From Klenkia terrae (lineage in GTDB: Bacteria; Actinomycetota; Actinomycetes; Mycobacteriales; Geodermatophilaceae): 38,319 nucleotides of DNA. Every line of letters starts with the position of its first letter. The first letter of the stretch is position 1. The position numbers were made by a program, and so were the translations under genes. Below the pieces are notes generated by a model. That model saw only the letters and a program-made list of their open reading frames with translations, was not told the origin of the DNA and did no database searches. This document shows positions 17,956-25,582 of the stretch, piece after piece. Where the stretch lies: positions 879,432 to 917,750 of the forward strand of contig NZ_UEXK01000004.1 in NCBI RefSeq assembly GCF_900491935.1, read 5' to 3'.

Positions 17956-18726
17956 TCATGCCCGGCGGGTGGCCACCACCAGGGTCGGGCGGAGGGCCTC
18001 GGCGGACAGCAGGTCCCCCATCCGGCCGGCCTGCCGGGCCGAGCGGCCGTGCCGCGGGTCGTCGCTGTGCCGGCGGGCGACCTCGGCGTCCACCGCGTCG
18101 GCGGCGTCGTCCCAGCCGGGTGGGTTGTCGTGCAGGTCGGCCGGCGCCCGCTCGACCACGTCGAACCCGGCCGCGTCCAGCAGCCGGTCCAGCTCGTCGT
18201 CGGTGGGGAACTCGTTGCCCTCCGGGGGCGGCGACGGCAGCTCGTCCACCACCTGCACGAAGACCAGCAGGCCCAGCCGGCCACCGGGACGCAGCACCCG
18301 CTGCAGCTCGGCCAGCGCGCCGGCCTTGTCGCTGGTCGTGCACAGCACGCCCAGGCTCCAGGCGGCGCCCGCGACGCCGTCGGCCAGCGGCAGCGCCTGG
18401 CCCATCGCCGCCGCGGACGGCAGCCCGAACAGGTACCGGGAGGCGTGCACCGCCCCGACCATGGGCTCGCAGCAGACCGGGCGCACCTGGCGGTCGCCGG
18501 CCACCCAGGCGGCCGGGCCACCGACCCCGGACCCGGCGTCGACCAGCAGGTCGCCGGGCGCCAGCGCCAGCCGGTCGGCCAGCCAGCGCAGGGACCCCAC
18601 GCTGCCCGAGCCCCGGCACCCGGCGGGCAGGCCGTACCCCGGGCCCAGCGCCCGCACGGCCTCCTCCGTCCACGCCGCCGCGACCCCGAACTCGTCCTCC
18701 ATCGCCGCGCTGTCCAGCTCGCTCAT
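17956..18726 (-). CDS. Class I SAM-dependent methyltransferase
   Basis: A 256-residue Rossmann-fold methyltransferase. Motif I is LLVDAGSGVGGPAAWVA near residues 59-75; the acidic motif II site follows at VCCEPM near 83; QALPLADGVAGAAWSLGVLCTT (~108-129) and LRPGGRLGLLVFVQVVDELP (~143-162) correspond to motifs post-II to III of small-molecule methyltransferases. The acceptor is not evident. Its ATG overlaps the stop of the MetV-MetF gene (ATGA), so the two are translationally coupled, implying a shared one-carbon pathway. Confidence 0.88.
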   Translation of the reverse strand: MSELDSAAMEDEFGVAAAWTEEAVRALGPGYGLPAGCRGSGSVGSLRWLADRLALAPGDLLVDAGSGVGGPAAWVAGDRQVRPVCCEPMVGAVHASRYLFGLPSAAAMGQALPLADGVAGAAWSLGVLCTTSDKAGALAELQRVLRPGGRLGLLVFVQVVDELPSPPPEGNEFPTDDELDRLLDAAGFDVVERAPADLHDNPPGWDDAADAVDAEVARRHSDDPRHGRSARQAGRMGDLLSAEALRPTLVVATRRA

Positions 18727-19751
18727 GCCTGTCCCTCCCGGATCCGTCGGGCCACCTCGGCCTTGGTGCGCGCGCCGGCCAGCACGCCGCGGTCCGAGGC
18801 GAGCCCGGACAGGTTGACCCCGACCACGCCGGGCACCGCCAGCAGCGCCCGCGCCTCGGCCACGGCGGCGGCGATCCCGGCCTCGACCGGGTCGGGTGCG
18901 GCCAGCACGCGCTGCACCGCGGCGGCGTCCAGGTGCAGGCCGGGGAAGGCCTGCAGCACCCGGGCCGACCGCTCGTCGGTGTAGACCGCGACCGACGCCA
19001 GGAACGGCAGCGTCGCGCCCTCGCTGCGGCACGCCTGCACGAAGGCCGCGACCCGGGCCGGGCCGGAGACGTGGTTGAGCACGCAGAGCGCGGCGCCGGC
19101 CTGCTGCTTGAGCGCCACCCGCGCCGGCCGGGCGGCGGTCGGGGGCGCCTCCGGGGACTCCGGGACGGCGGCGCTCAACCCGACCCGGGCGGCCAGCTCG
19201 GCCAGCCGGGGTCCGTCCAGGTCGAACACCTGGGTGACCCCCGGCCGCACCCCCGGCCCCCGGCCGTCCCCGGTCACGCACAGCACGCCGTCCACCCCGA
19301 CCAGCGCCAGCCCGGCCAGCTCCTGCTCCAGCACCAGCCGGTTGCGGTCCCGGCAGGCGAGGGTGACCCAGGGTCGGCCACCGGCGGCGAGCACCTCGGC
19401 GGCCAGCAGGGTCGGCGGCAGGTCGGGCCGGTTCTGGTGCTCCCCCAGCAGCAGGCCGTCCGACACCGCGGCCAGCTCGGCGACGACCGCCCGGACCGAC
19501 GCGGGGTCGAAGGGCGCCACGGTGAGGTCGGTGAGGACGACCGGCCCCGCCGCCGCCCGGGCCAGCAGGCTGCCGGGCCGGGGGGCGGGCACCGGCACCG
19601 GCTGGTCCCACGGCGGCGCCGGGTCGGCGAGGAAGGTGCACGGGTGGTCGGCCACCTCGCAGCCGCCGTCCGCGCGCACGCCGCCGCACGGGCCGAAGAC
19701 CATCCGCTTGGGACAGCCGACCCGGGCGGGTGCGGACAGCGTCGTCGTCAC
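18723..19751 (-). CDS. MetV-MetF-type methylenetetrahydrofolate reductase
   Basis: Likely interconverts 5,10-methylene-THF and 5-methyl-THF. The first ~40 residues contain the Cys-rich module of the 'MTHFR C-terminal'/MetV family (Cys13, Cys22, Cys31, Cys38 in CPKRMVFGPCGG and GGCEVADHPC), a metal or Fe-S site, here at the N-terminus. The remaining ~290 residues form a MetF barrel, with LACRDRNRL near 139, LCVTGDGRG near 162 and FLASVAVYTDERSARVL near 252. In acetogens and some THF-dependent demethylating bacteria MetV partners MetF; here both parts are one chain. GTG 19751 is the start. It heads the operon with the methyltransferase and the flavoenzyme. Which direction it runs in vivo is unknown; oxidation of methyl-THF from demethylation is an inference. 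Confidence 0.85.
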   Translation of the reverse strand: MTTTLSAPARVGCPKRMVFGPCGGVRADGGCEVADHPCTFLADPAPPWDQPVPVPAPRPGSLLARAAAGPVVLTDLTVAPFDPASVRAVVAELAAVSDGLLLGEHQNRPDLPPTLLAAEVLAAGGRPWVTLACRDRNRLVLEQELAGLALVGVDGVLCVTGDGRGPGVRPGVTQVFDLDGPRLAELAARVGLSAAVPESPEAPPTAARPARVALKQQAGAALCVLNHVSGPARVAAFVQACRSEGATLPFLASVAVYTDERSARVLQAFPGLHLDAAAVQRVLAAPDPVEAGIAAAVAEARALLAVPGVVGVNLSGLASDRGVLAGARTKAEVARRIREGQA

Positions 19752-19798
19752 CCCCGGACCGCTGCCCGCAGCCGGGGGGTGTCAACCCCTCCGGCGAA

Positions 19799-19828
19799 CA
19801 TCACACCCCGAGAGGGGGCCGGGTGATG
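19799..19828. promoter_or_regulatory. Inverted repeat in the control region between metVF and the MEDS-HATPase gene
   Basis: CATCAC (19799-19804) pairs with GTGATG (19823-19828), and an inner CCCC (19806-19809) pairs with GGGG (19814-19817) over a GAGA loop. The 137-base gap separates two divergent genes, so this is a candidate shared operator or a leader hairpin. It does not resemble the THF or SAM riboswitch consensus that I know. Confidence 0.45.
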
Positions 19829-19888
19829 TGTGCAACCCCGGATCGCGGGCATGCATGAGAAGTGCAGGTCGACGGCGGGGGTGGACAC

Positions 19889-20842
19889 GTGAGCGGGACG
19901 GCTCCGGTGGGATACGTGCACGCCGCTCGGCTGGGCACCGCCGGACCCGACACCGCTGCAGCGCTGGCCCCGGTGCTCCGGGCCGGGCTCGGCGCCGGCG
20001 GCTCCGTCGTGCTCGCCTGCTCCGCGCCGCTCGCTGCCGCACTCCAGGACCAGCTGCCCGGGCCGGGTGTGCACACCGTGGACCCCGCGCCGCTGCAGGG
20101 CCGGGCGCCCGACGCGCTGGCCGGCTACTCCGCGCTGCTGGACCGGTTCGGCGGGACGCGGTCCCGCGTGCAGCTGGTCACCGACAGCGTGGGCCTGCTG
20201 GGCCCCGGGATGGCGGCCTGGCTGCAGACCGAGGCCCTGCTGAACCACGTGCTCGCCGACCGCGCGGTCGACCACTTCTGCATGCTCGACGAGGCCGACC
20301 TGGGCCCGGAGGTCGCCCGCGCGCTGGCCTGCCACCCCGGCCTGCTCGGGGGCGACGGCGTGCTGGACAACCCGGACCGGCAGGACCCCGCCGAGGTGCT
20401 CCGCTCGCTGTGGGCCGCCCCGGGCCCGGACCCGCTGGAGACCACCCGACCGACGCTCGAGGTCGAGGACGTCGTCAGCCTGCGCGACCTGCGCCGGGCG
20501 CTGACCGCCAGCCTCGCCGACGGGCCGCTGGACCCCGACGAGGCCGGTGACCTGGTGCTCGCCATCGACGAGGTGGTCTCCAACGCCGCCGAGCACGGCG
20601 TGCCCCCGGTCGACGTCCGGCTGTGGGTCACCGAGCAGCGCGTGCTGTGCGTGGTGGCCGACCGCGGGCAGGGCTTCGACGAGCCGCTGGCCGGCTACGG
20701 CCCGGCGCACGGCCGGGACCTCTCCGTCGGCGGCATGGGTCTGTGGCTGGCCCGGCGCGCGGTGGACCGGATGACCACCGCGCCGCTGGCGCACGGCGAC
20801 GGCTGCGTCGTCCGGCTGGTCATCGACCCCCGCACCGCCTGA
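19889..20842 (+). CDS. MEDS-domain sensor with HATPase (anti-sigma kinase-like) domain
   Basis: A soluble two-domain regulator of 317 residues. The N-terminal ~190 residues match the MEDS layout (GYVHAARLGTA, LGAGGSVVLACSA, then FCMLDEADLG), a family first described from the DcmR regulator of dichloromethane use and from methanogens. The C-terminal ~120 residues form a GHKL ATPase of the RsbW/anti-sigma type, with N box AIDEVVSNAAEHG, G1 box VADRGQGFDEP and G2 box GGMGLWLARR; there is no histidine phospho-acceptor domain, so it should act on a protein partner such as an anti-anti-sigma factor. GTG 19889 was preferred since GGGGGTGGA precedes it; GTG 19862 is possible. It diverges from the one-carbon operon and ends in a terminator with idi. 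Confidence 0.82.
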   Translation: MSGTAPVGYVHAARLGTAGPDTAAALAPVLRAGLGAGGSVVLACSAPLAAALQDQLPGPGVHTVDPAPLQGRAPDALAGYSALLDRFGGTRSRVQLVTDSVGLLGPGMAAWLQTEALLNHVLADRAVDHFCMLDEADLGPEVARALACHPGLLGGDGVLDNPDRQDPAEVLRSLWAAPGPDPLETTRPTLEVEDVVSLRDLRRALTASLADGPLDPDEAGDLVLAIDEVVSNAAEHGVPPVDVRLWVTEQRVLCVVADRGQGFDEPLAGYGPAHGRDLSVGGMGLWLARRAVDRMTTAPLAHGDGCVVRLVIDPRTA

Positions 20843-20858
20843 CCCGGGCGGGTCAGGC
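20837..20858. terminator. Bidirectional terminator spanning two stop codons
   Basis: GCCTGACCC (20837-20845) pairs perfectly with GGGTCAGGC (20850-20858) around a four-base loop. The stem includes both the TGA of the MEDS-HATPase gene and the TCA (reverse TGA) of idi, so one palindrome serves as the end of both convergent genes. Confidence 0.75.
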
Positions 20859-21500
20859 CGCGGGCAGCAGCCCGGTGGTCTCGATCAGGTCGGCCTGCTC
20901 CCGGCACCACGGCGACCACGCGTCGCCCTCGGCGGCCTGCCGGGCGCGGAACGCCGCCCAGGTCAGCAGCTCCCACTCCCCCACCTCGTCGGGCGCCGGG
21001 GCGGGCTCGCCCATCAGCACCCCCAGGTAGACCGGGCAGATCTCGTTCTCCACGATGCCGGCGAGCTCGGCCCGGTAGCGGTAGTCCGGCAGCACCGGGC
21101 GCAGCTGCGCCACCTGCAGGCCGAGCTCGTCGGAGGCCCGGCGGGCGATGGCGTCGGCGTCGGCCTCGCCCGGCCCGGGGTGGCCGCACACCGTGTTGGT
21201 CCACATGTCCGGGAAGGTCTGCTTGGTGGCCGCCCGCCGGGTCACCAGCAACCGGCCCTCGGCGTCGAACAGGTAGGCCGAGAACGCGCGGTGCAGCGGG
21301 GTCTCCCCGTGGTGCACCAGCCGCTTGGGCATGGTGCCGATCTCCCGGCCGTCGTCGTCCAGCAGCACGATCAGCTCTTCGGCGATGGCGATGGCATCGT
21401 CGTCCTCCGGACGACACGGCGGCCAGGTGCCGTCCCCAGCTGCGACGAGCCCGTCCTGCCGCTCCTCGCGGGAGCCTCCGGCCCCCACTCTTCGCGTCAC
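20853..21500 (-). CDS. idi: Isopentenyl-diphosphate delta-isomerase, type 1
   Basis: Interconverts isopentenyl and dimethylallyl diphosphate for isoprenoid, carotenoid and quinone synthesis. The Nudix-like protein has the catalytic Cys105 in TNTVCGHP, the metal and Glu ligands in ENEICPVY, and the opening ELIVLLDDDGREIGTMPKRLVHH, all in the expected order. GTG 21500 yields 215 residues with a ~35-residue polar N-terminus; GTG 21488 is the alternative. No ribosome site is visible, but TACCCT lies seven bases before GTG 21500, so a leaderless mRNA is possible. It follows paaE by 14 bases on the same strand without an evident functional tie, although read-through from the paa operon would carry it. 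Confidence 0.93.
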   Translation of the reverse strand: MTRRVGAGGSREERQDGLVAAGDGTWPPCRPEDDDAIAIAEELIVLLDDDGREIGTMPKRLVHHGETPLHRAFSAYLFDAEGRLLVTRRAATKQTFPDMWTNTVCGHPGPGEADADAIARRASDELGLQVAQLRPVLPDYRYRAELAGIVENEICPVYLGVLMGEPAPAPDEVGEWELLTWAAFRARQAAEGDAWSPWCREQADLIETTGLLPAA

Positions 21501-21514
21501 AGGGAGAAGGGTAG

Positions 21515-22591
21515 CTACGCGTCGAAGTCGACGGTCACCTCGGCGGACACCGGGACGGTCTGGCAGGTAAGCACGTAGCCCTTGGCCACCTCGTCGGCGT
21601 CCAGCGCGTAGTTGCGGCGCATCTCGACCTCGCCGGCGGTGACCTTGGCCCGGCAGGTGCCGCACACGCCGCCCTTGCAGGCGAAGGGCAGGTCCGAGCG
21701 GACCCGCTGCGCGCTGTCCAGCACCGGCACGCCCTGCTCCAGCGCCAGCGTCGTGGACCGGCCGTCCAGCACGATGGTGACCTGGCTGGCGGGCCCGTCG
21801 ACGGTCTGGTCGTCACCGCGGACCGGCTCCGGCGGCGCGTCGTCGACGAAGAACAGCTCCTGGTGAACCCGGTCGGTGGGCACGCCCAGCTCGGCCAGCA
21901 GCTCCTGGGCCTCGGTGACCATGCCGTGCGGTCCGCACAGCCACCAGTGCTCCACGTCGGGGACGTCGACCAGCGCCTGCACCAGCGTGCGCAGCCGCTC
22001 GCCGTCCAGCCGGCCGCTGGTGACCTCGGCGTCCCGCGGCTCGCGGGAGAGCACGTGCACCAGCTGCAGCCGCTCGCCGAAGCGGTCCTTCAGGTCGGCC
22101 AGCTCGTCGGCGAACATCACGGTGTTGGTGCGGCGGTTGCCGTAGAAGACGGTCACCGTGGACTCGCCGTCCCGCAGCACGGTGCCGGCCAGGCTGAGCA
22201 CCGGGGTGACCCCGGACCCGGCGACGACGAACACGTGGTCGGCCGGGGTGGACAGGTCGGCGGTGAACGTGCCCGAGGGCGGCAGCACGTCGATGGTCTG
22301 GCCGGGGCGCACCTCGTTGACCAGCCAGGCCGAGAAGTAGCCGCCGGGCACCTCGCGGACGCCGACCCGCGGCGCGGCACCCATCGGCGCGCAGATGGAG
22401 TAGGACCGGCGCTCGTCCCGGTCGCCGTCCACCCGGCGCAGGGTCAGCGCCTGGCCGGGGGCGAACGCGTAGTCCTCGGCCAGCTCGGCGGGCACGTCGA
22501 AGGTGACCGCGACGGCGTCGTCGGTGAGCTGCTCCACCCGGGCGACGGTGAGCGGGTGGAACTGCGGACGGCGGCGGGCGGGGGCGCTCAC
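21515..22591 (-). CDS. paaE: Phenylacetyl-CoA epoxidase, reductase subunit PaaE
   Basis: Passes electrons from NAD(P)H to the di-iron oxygenase PaaA. The 358-residue protein has an FNR-like FAD domain (~10-110, with RRSYSI near 62), an NAD(P)-binding domain (~115-235, GSGVTPVLSL, then WWLCGPHGMV), and a C-terminal plant-type ferredoxin (~270-358) whose 2Fe-2S cysteines are seen in FACKGGVCGTCRAKV and LTCQT. It directly follows paaD: the paaD stop and the paaE start are separated by no more than one base. Last gene of paaABCDE. Length and motifs are normal for the family. Confidence 0.96.
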   Translation of the reverse strand: MSAPARRRPQFHPLTVARVEQLTDDAVAVTFDVPAELAEDYAFAPGQALTLRRVDGDRDERRSYSICAPMGAAPRVGVREVPGGYFSAWLVNEVRPGQTIDVLPPSGTFTADLSTPADHVFVVAGSGVTPVLSLAGTVLRDGESTVTVFYGNRRTNTVMFADELADLKDRFGERLQLVHVLSREPRDAEVTSGRLDGERLRTLVQALVDVPDVEHWWLCGPHGMVTEAQELLAELGVPTDRVHQELFFVDDAPPEPVRGDDQTVDGPASQVTIVLDGRSTTLALEQGVPVLDSAQRVRSDLPFACKGGVCGTCRAKVTAGEVEMRRNYALDADEVAKGYVLTCQTVPVSAEVTVDFDA

Positions 22592-23101
22592 TCAGATCTC
22601 CTTGACGTGCTCGAAGGGCTCCCGGCAGCTGCGGCAACGGCGCAGCGCCTTGCACGCGGTGCCGCTGAACTCGCTGAGCTCCTCGGTGTCCGGCGACCCG
22701 CACAGCGGGCAGGCCGCAGTCCGGCGGGTGGGGCCCAGGTTCAGCGGGACCAGACCGGCGGCGCGCACCGGGGCGTGCCCGGGCGGGGCGATGCCGCCCT
22801 CGGCGAGCTTGCGGCGGCCGTCCTCGCTGATCCAGTCGGTCGACCACGGCGGGGACAGCACGGTGCGGACGTCGACGTCGGCGAACCCGGCCCGGTGCAG
22901 GGCGTGCACCAGGTCGGCGCGCATGACGCCCATCGCCGGGCAGCCGGAGTAGGTCGGCGTGATCGTGACGACCACGGTGCCATCGTCGGCGGTGGCGACG
23001 TCGCGCAGCACGCCCAGGTCGGCGAGGGTGAGCATCGGCAGCTCGGGGTCGGTGACGGTCTCGGCGACCGCCCGGGGGTCCCGGGTGAGGGTGTCGCTCA
23101 C
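22592..23101 (-). CDS. paaD: Phenylacetyl-CoA epoxidase accessory protein PaaD
   Basis: Thought to mature the Fe-S or di-iron centres of the epoxidase. The 169-residue protein has an N-terminal MIP18/DUF59 domain (VTDPELPMLTLADLGVL, TPTYSGCPAMGVM near 50) and a C-terminal zinc ribbon CPLCGS with CRSC, plus the PaaD hallmark EFSGTACKALRRC and ending EPFEHVKEI. GTG 23101 overlaps the paaC stop (GTGA), so the upstream gene must be translated for good expression. Confidence 0.95.
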   Translation of the reverse strand: MSDTLTRDPRAVAETVTDPELPMLTLADLGVLRDVATADDGTVVVTITPTYSGCPAMGVMRADLVHALHRAGFADVDVRTVLSPPWSTDWISEDGRRKLAEGGIAPPGHAPVRAAGLVPLNLGPTRRTAACPLCGSPDTEELSEFSGTACKALRRCRSCREPFEHVKEI

Positions 23102-24009
23102 CAGGTGGCCGCCGGGTGCTCGCGGGCCAGGCCCTGCAGGGTGGCCAGCAGCGGGGCGAGCTCGTCGGTGTGCTCGCCGGCGCGGCCGGGGCTGGGCCGG
23201 TCGGCCGGCCACTCGGGGACGGTCAGCGTGGCCCGCTCGACCACCATCGTCAGCACGTCGCGCACCTCGTCGCGGACGGCGGCGGGGTCGACCGCGACGC
23301 CCTGCTCGACCAGGCGGCGCTCGACGTCGGTGGCGGTGGACAGGTCGGCGACCAGCGGCCAGACGGCGTCGACGGCGGCCTGGGCCCGGCGGTGCGACTC
23401 GGGGGTGCCGTCGCCCAGCCGCAGCACCCAGCGTGCGGCGTGGTCGCGGTGGTAGGTCAGCTCGGGCACGCCCTTGGCCGCGATCGCCGAGAGCACCGGG
23501 TCCCGGGTGGTGCGCAGGTGCGCGAAGAGCGCCAGCCGGTGCGTGCTGGCGACCAGCAGCCGGACCATCGTCTGCGCGAAGTCACCGCCGTCGGCCTCGG
23601 CCAGGTGGTGGTTGCGGAACTCGTCGGCGTCCCGGAAGTAGGCCAGCGCGTCCTCGTCGGGGATCGAGCCGGTGGCGTGCTCGCGGCTGCGGCCGAGGAC
23701 GCCGCACGTGCCGGCGCGGGCCAGCAGCAGCCGGGCCTGGCCGAGCAGGTCCAGGCCGCAGTTGGCGATCGCGACCTCCTCCTCGAGCTCCGGCGCGCGG
23801 GTCGCCCACTCGGTGAGCCGCTGGCACAGCACGAGCGCGTCGTCGCCGAGCATCAGGCAGTACGCGCCCAGGTCGGCGGGGTCCACGCCCTCGGGCACGG
23901 TGGTGTCCACCCCGGCCAGCGGGTCGTCGAACCCGGTGCCGAACGCCCACTGGCCCTCGCCCCCGTGGGCGTGGTCCAACGCGTCGTAGACGGTCTCCTC
24001 GTGAACCAC
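23098..24009 (-). CDS. paaC: Phenylacetyl-CoA epoxidase structural subunit PaaC
   Basis: Non-catalytic ferritin-like partner of PaaA in the epoxidase complex. The 303-residue protein is helical throughout, with LGDDALVLCQRLTEWATRAP near 54, the family segment NCGLDLLGQARLLL near 83 and ELTYHRDHAARWVLRLGDGTPES near 180. The di-iron ligands are largely lost, as expected for PaaC. AAGGAG eight to eleven bases upstream sets GTG 24009. It is separated from paaB by 124 bases with a large potential RNA structure, unlike the other tightly overlapping genes of the operon. Confidence 0.96.
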   Translation of the reverse strand: MVHEETVYDALDHAHGGEGQWAFGTGFDDPLAGVDTTVPEGVDPADLGAYCLMLGDDALVLCQRLTEWATRAPELEEEVAIANCGLDLLGQARLLLARAGTCGVLGRSREHATGSIPDEDALAYFRDADEFRNHHLAEADGGDFAQTMVRLLVASTHRLALFAHLRTTRDPVLSAIAAKGVPELTYHRDHAARWVLRLGDGTPESHRRAQAAVDAVWPLVADLSTATDVERRLVEQGVAVDPAAVRDEVRDVLTMVVERATLTVPEWPADRPSPGRAGEHTDELAPLLATLQGLAREHPAATW

Positions 24010-24071
24010 TGCGGTGCTCCTTGTCGATCGGGCCGGCCGCCCACGCGCCCCGGAGGGGTGCGGCGCAGTAC

Positions 24072-24131
24072 GGCCCCCTCGTAGGGGTCCCGCGCTCCGA
24101 GGTACGAGGAGTGCGGGGGGACGAGGGGGTC
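24072..24131 (-). ncRNA. Structured intercistronic RNA between paaB and paaC
   Basis: On the mRNA strand, an outer 11-bp stem (24072-24082 with 24121-24131) encloses an inner 9-bp stem (24090-24098 with 24108-24116; one G-U pair) with a nine-base loop. The element lies wholly in the paaB-paaC gap, ends just after the paaB stop codon and leaves about 60 bases to the paaC start. It could be a processing/stability element or an attenuator setting the dose of downstream subunits. It matches no known RNA family that I recognise. Confidence 0.55.
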
Positions 24132-24133
24132 CT

Positions 24134-24505
24134 TCACATGTGGGGGACGTTCTCGGGGATCTCGTAGAACGTGGGGTGGCGGTAGACCTTGTCGCCGGCG
24201 GGGGCGAACATCGGGTCCTTCTCGTCCGGGCTGGACGCGGTGATGTCCTTGGCCTGGACGACCCAGATGCTCACGCCCTCGTTGCGGCGGGTGAACACGT
24301 CGCGGGCGGCGTGCACGGCCATCTCGTCGTCGGGGGCGTGCAGCGAGCCGACGTGCACGTGGTTCAGCCCGCGCTTGCCGCGGACGAACACCTCGTACAG
24401 CGGCCAGTCCCGGCGGGTGTTGGCCCGCGTCGGCTCGGCGCCGCTGGGGATCTCCGGCCCGGTGGGGACGGCGCCGTGCCCACCCTCCGCGGTGGTCTCG
24501 CTCAT
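24134..24505 (-). CDS. paaB: Phenylacetyl-CoA epoxidase subunit PaaB
   Basis: Small subunit thought to bridge PaaAC dimers. The 123-residue product contains the PaaB core from about residue 30 on ([26 protein letters not shown], then [17 protein letters not shown] and [27 protein letters not shown]). It has an extra ~28-residue Gly/Pro-rich N-terminus compared with the ~95-residue enterobacterial form. ATG 24505 overlaps the paaA stop codon (ATGA). Confidence 0.95.
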   Translation of the reverse strand: MSETTAEGGHGAVPTGPEIPSGAEPTRANTRRDWPLYEVFVRGKRGLNHVHVGSLHAPDDEMAVHAARDVFTRRNEGVSIWVVQAKDITASSPDEKDPMFAPAGDKVYRHPTFYEIPENVPHM

Positions 24506-25452
24506 GCCGAGTGCTTGTCGGCGTAGGCGGTCGCGGCCTCGGTCACCCAGGCGTTGTCGTCGCGGGCGGCCCGGCGGCGGGTGATCCGCTCGGCGTTGCA
24601 CGGCCCGTTGCCGGAGATGACCTGCTTGAACTCGGTCCAGTCGATCTGGCCGAACCGGTAGCGGCCGGTCTCGGGGTCCAGCGCCAGCTCGGGGTCGGGC
24701 AGCGTGACGCCGAGGGCCTCGGCCTGCGGGACCGACATGTCGACGTAGCGCTGGCGCAGCTCGTCGTTGCTGTGCCGCTTGACGCCCCAGGCCATCGACT
24801 GCGCCGAGTTCGGGCTGTCGTCGTCCGGCGGGCCGAACATCATCAGCGAGGGCCACCACCAGCGGTCCACGGCGTCCTGCACCATGGCGCGCTGCTCGGG
24901 GGTGCCGCGCATCATCGTCATCAGCAGCTCGTAGCCCTGCCGCTGGTGGAAGGACTCCTCCTTGCAGACCCGGATCATGGCGCGCGCGTACGGGCCGTAG
25001 GAGCTGCGGCACAGCGGGACCTGGTTGCAGATCGCCGCGCCGTCGACCAGCCAGCCGATGACGCCGCAGTCGGCGTAGGTCAGCGTGGGGTAGTTGAAGA
25101 TCGAGGAGTACTTCTGCCGGCCCTCGATGAGCTTGTCGGTCACGTCCGCCCGGTCGGCGCCGAGGGTCTCGGCCGCGGAGTACAGGTACATGCCGTGGCC
25201 GGCCTCGTCCTGCACCTTGGCCAGCAGCACGGCCTTGCGGCGCAGCGACGGCGCGGCCAGCAGCCAGTCGCCCTCGGGCTGCATGCCGATGATCTCGGAG
25301 TGCGCGTGCTGGGCGATCTGCCGCACCAGGCCCTTGCGGTAGGCCTCGGGCATCCAGTCGCGCGGCTCGACCCGGCGGTCGGCGGCGATGGTGGCGTCGA
25401 AGTGGGCCTGCAGCTCGTCCTCGGTGGGGCGGGCGACGGTCGGTGCGGACAT
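24502..25452 (-). CDS. paaA: Phenylacetyl-CoA 1,2-epoxidase catalytic subunit PaaA
   Basis: Di-iron oxygenase that epoxidises the ring of phenylacetyl-CoA with O2, using electrons from PaaE. The 316-residue helical protein shows the iron-ligand helices: [13 protein letters not shown] near 50, [22 protein letters not shown] near 75, and [37 protein letters not shown] near 140-178. [19 protein letters not shown] near 280 is a family signature. ATG 25452 is chosen over ATG 25473 because AGGAGG sits eight bases before it and the longer start would fall within the operator. First gene of paaABCDE, controlled by the palindrome at 25474-25495. Confidence 0.97.
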   Translation of the reverse strand: MSAPTVARPTEDELQAHFDATIAADRRVEPRDWMPEAYRKGLVRQIAQHAHSEIIGMQPEGDWLLAAPSLRRKAVLLAKVQDEAGHGMYLYSAAETLGADRADVTDKLIEGRQKYSSIFNYPTLTYADCGVIGWLVDGAAICNQVPLCRSSYGPYARAMIRVCKEESFHQRQGYELLMTMMRGTPEQRAMVQDAVDRWWWPSLMMFGPPDDDSPNSAQSMAWGVKRHSNDELRQRYVDMSVPQAEALGVTLPDPELALDPETGRYRFGQIDWTEFKQVISGNGPCNAERITRRRAARDDNAWVTEAATAYADKHSA

Positions 25453-25473
25453 CTGCGAACCTCCTGCGGTCAT

Positions 25474-25503
25474 TTACTGACCATCCGGTCGGTAATGAGT
25501 GTG
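25474..25503 (-). promoter_or_regulatory. paaA promoter with PaaR-type operator
   Basis: Half sites TTACTGACC (25474-25482) and GGTCGGTAA (25487-25495) are inverted repeats with one mismatch and a four-base spacer. Read on the minus strand, a weak -35 TTGTGC (25526-25521) and -10 CACACT (25503-25498) with a 17-base spacer place the operator two bases after the -10, over the start of transcription. The same operator lies before paaK. Confidence 0.75.
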
Positions 25504-25555
25504 CCGGGGATCCCGCCGGCGCACAACCCCTGCGCCGGGCGCGTCGTGGCCATCG

Positions 25556-25573
25556 TGTAGCACATGTGCAACA
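25556..25573 (+). promoter_or_regulatory. Autoregulatory operator of the toxin-antitoxin pair
   Basis: TGTAGCACATGTGCAACA holds a perfect GCACATGTGC core (25560-25569) flanked by TGT and ACA arms, the form seen for VapB/Phd autorepression. A -10-like AACACT at 25570-25575 overlaps it and lies seven bases before the antitoxin GTG, so binding would block a leaderless transcript. Confidence 0.65.
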
Positions 25574-25582
25574 CTGCTGGTC

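Noticed and set aside
16989-19826. 945-residue plus-strand frame opposite the one-carbon operon
   Set aside because: Arg/Pro/Gly-rich with no motif, antisense to three recognisable genes.
19752-19888. THF or SAM riboswitch upstream of the MetV-MetF gene
   Set aside because: Although the gene is one-carbon related, the region does not show the conserved cores of those riboswitch classes that I can recall; only a hairpin is seen.
25453-25473. ATG 25473 as the paaA start
   Set aside because: AGGAGG lies downstream of it and correctly serves ATG 25452; the upstream ATG touches the operator edge.
25499-25582. N-terminal extension of the antitoxin
   Set aside because: It would include the autoregulatory operator and begins in the paaA promoter; the Phd fold begins at GTG 25583.
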